Shown here: one piece after another, positions 15,214 through 15,223 of the stretch
Position numbering within the stretch: position 1 is the first letter of the stretch
Layout: the number at the start of each line of letters is the position of its first letter
NCBI GenBank assembly: GCA_002305955.1
Contig: DBRH01000034.1
Span: forward strand, 1 to 15,223
Origin: Kosmotogaceae bacterium UBA1373
GTDB lineage: Bacteria; Thermotogota; Thermotogae; Petrotogales; Kosmotogaceae
Direction of reading: 5' to 3'
Length of the DNA: 15,223 nt
Notes under the pieces: generated by a model
The model's input: the letters and a program-made list of their open reading frames with translations, nothing else
The model's database searches: none
What the model was told of the DNA's origin: nothing
Program-made: the position numbers and the translations under genes

Positions 15214-15223
15214 TATACCTCTC

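Overview
The window holds one long purine-biosynthesis operon on the + strand, followed by a cysteinyl-tRNA synthetase gene, a convergent intergenic region with terminators, and one acetyltransferase-like gene on the - strand. It looks like a bacterial chromosome. GC is in the low to mid 50s percent on the lines I counted. Arginine is mostly AGA/AGG, isoleucine ATA is very common, and TTG and GTG starts with strong GGAGG ribosome sites recur. The purE, purS, purM, purN and purB proteins look like those of anaerobic and thermophilic bacteria. PurF has the full set of iron-sulfur cysteines. A Thermotogota-like or similar anaerobic lineage is my best guess, but the sequence alone does not settle it.

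Layout: purE (cut by the left edge), purC, purS, purQ, purL, purF, purM, purN, purH, purD, purB, purA run from 1 to 12740. Gaps never exceed 25 nt, and seven of the junctions are overlaps of 4 to 29 nt. cysS (12773-14161) follows after a 32-nt spacer that holds a small hairpin and may be read from the same transcript. Between cysS and the - strand gene (14209-15213) lies a hairpin whose U-tract serves the - strand. A second hairpin, inside the last codons of the - strand gene, is followed by a T-rich stretch on the + strand.

Together the twelve pur products carry out nearly every step from PRPP to AMP. PurF makes phosphoribosylamine, PurD glycinamide ribotide, PurN the formyl derivative, the PurLQS complex the amidine, PurM AIR, PurE CAIR, PurC SAICAR, PurB AICAR, PurH IMP, and PurA with PurB convert IMP to AMP. 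PurK, the usual partner of a class I PurE, and the IMP-to-GMP genes guaB and guaA are not here. purK may lie upstream of the window. The promoter and any purine-responsive leader also lie off the left edge; I see no convincing internal promoter.

I found no mobile element, CRISPR array, tRNA or rRNA, and no evidence of a new multi-gene system. The points worth a second look are sequence variants in PurD, CysS and the acetyltransferase-like protein, the way the convergent 3' ends share terminator elements, and the completeness of the operon.
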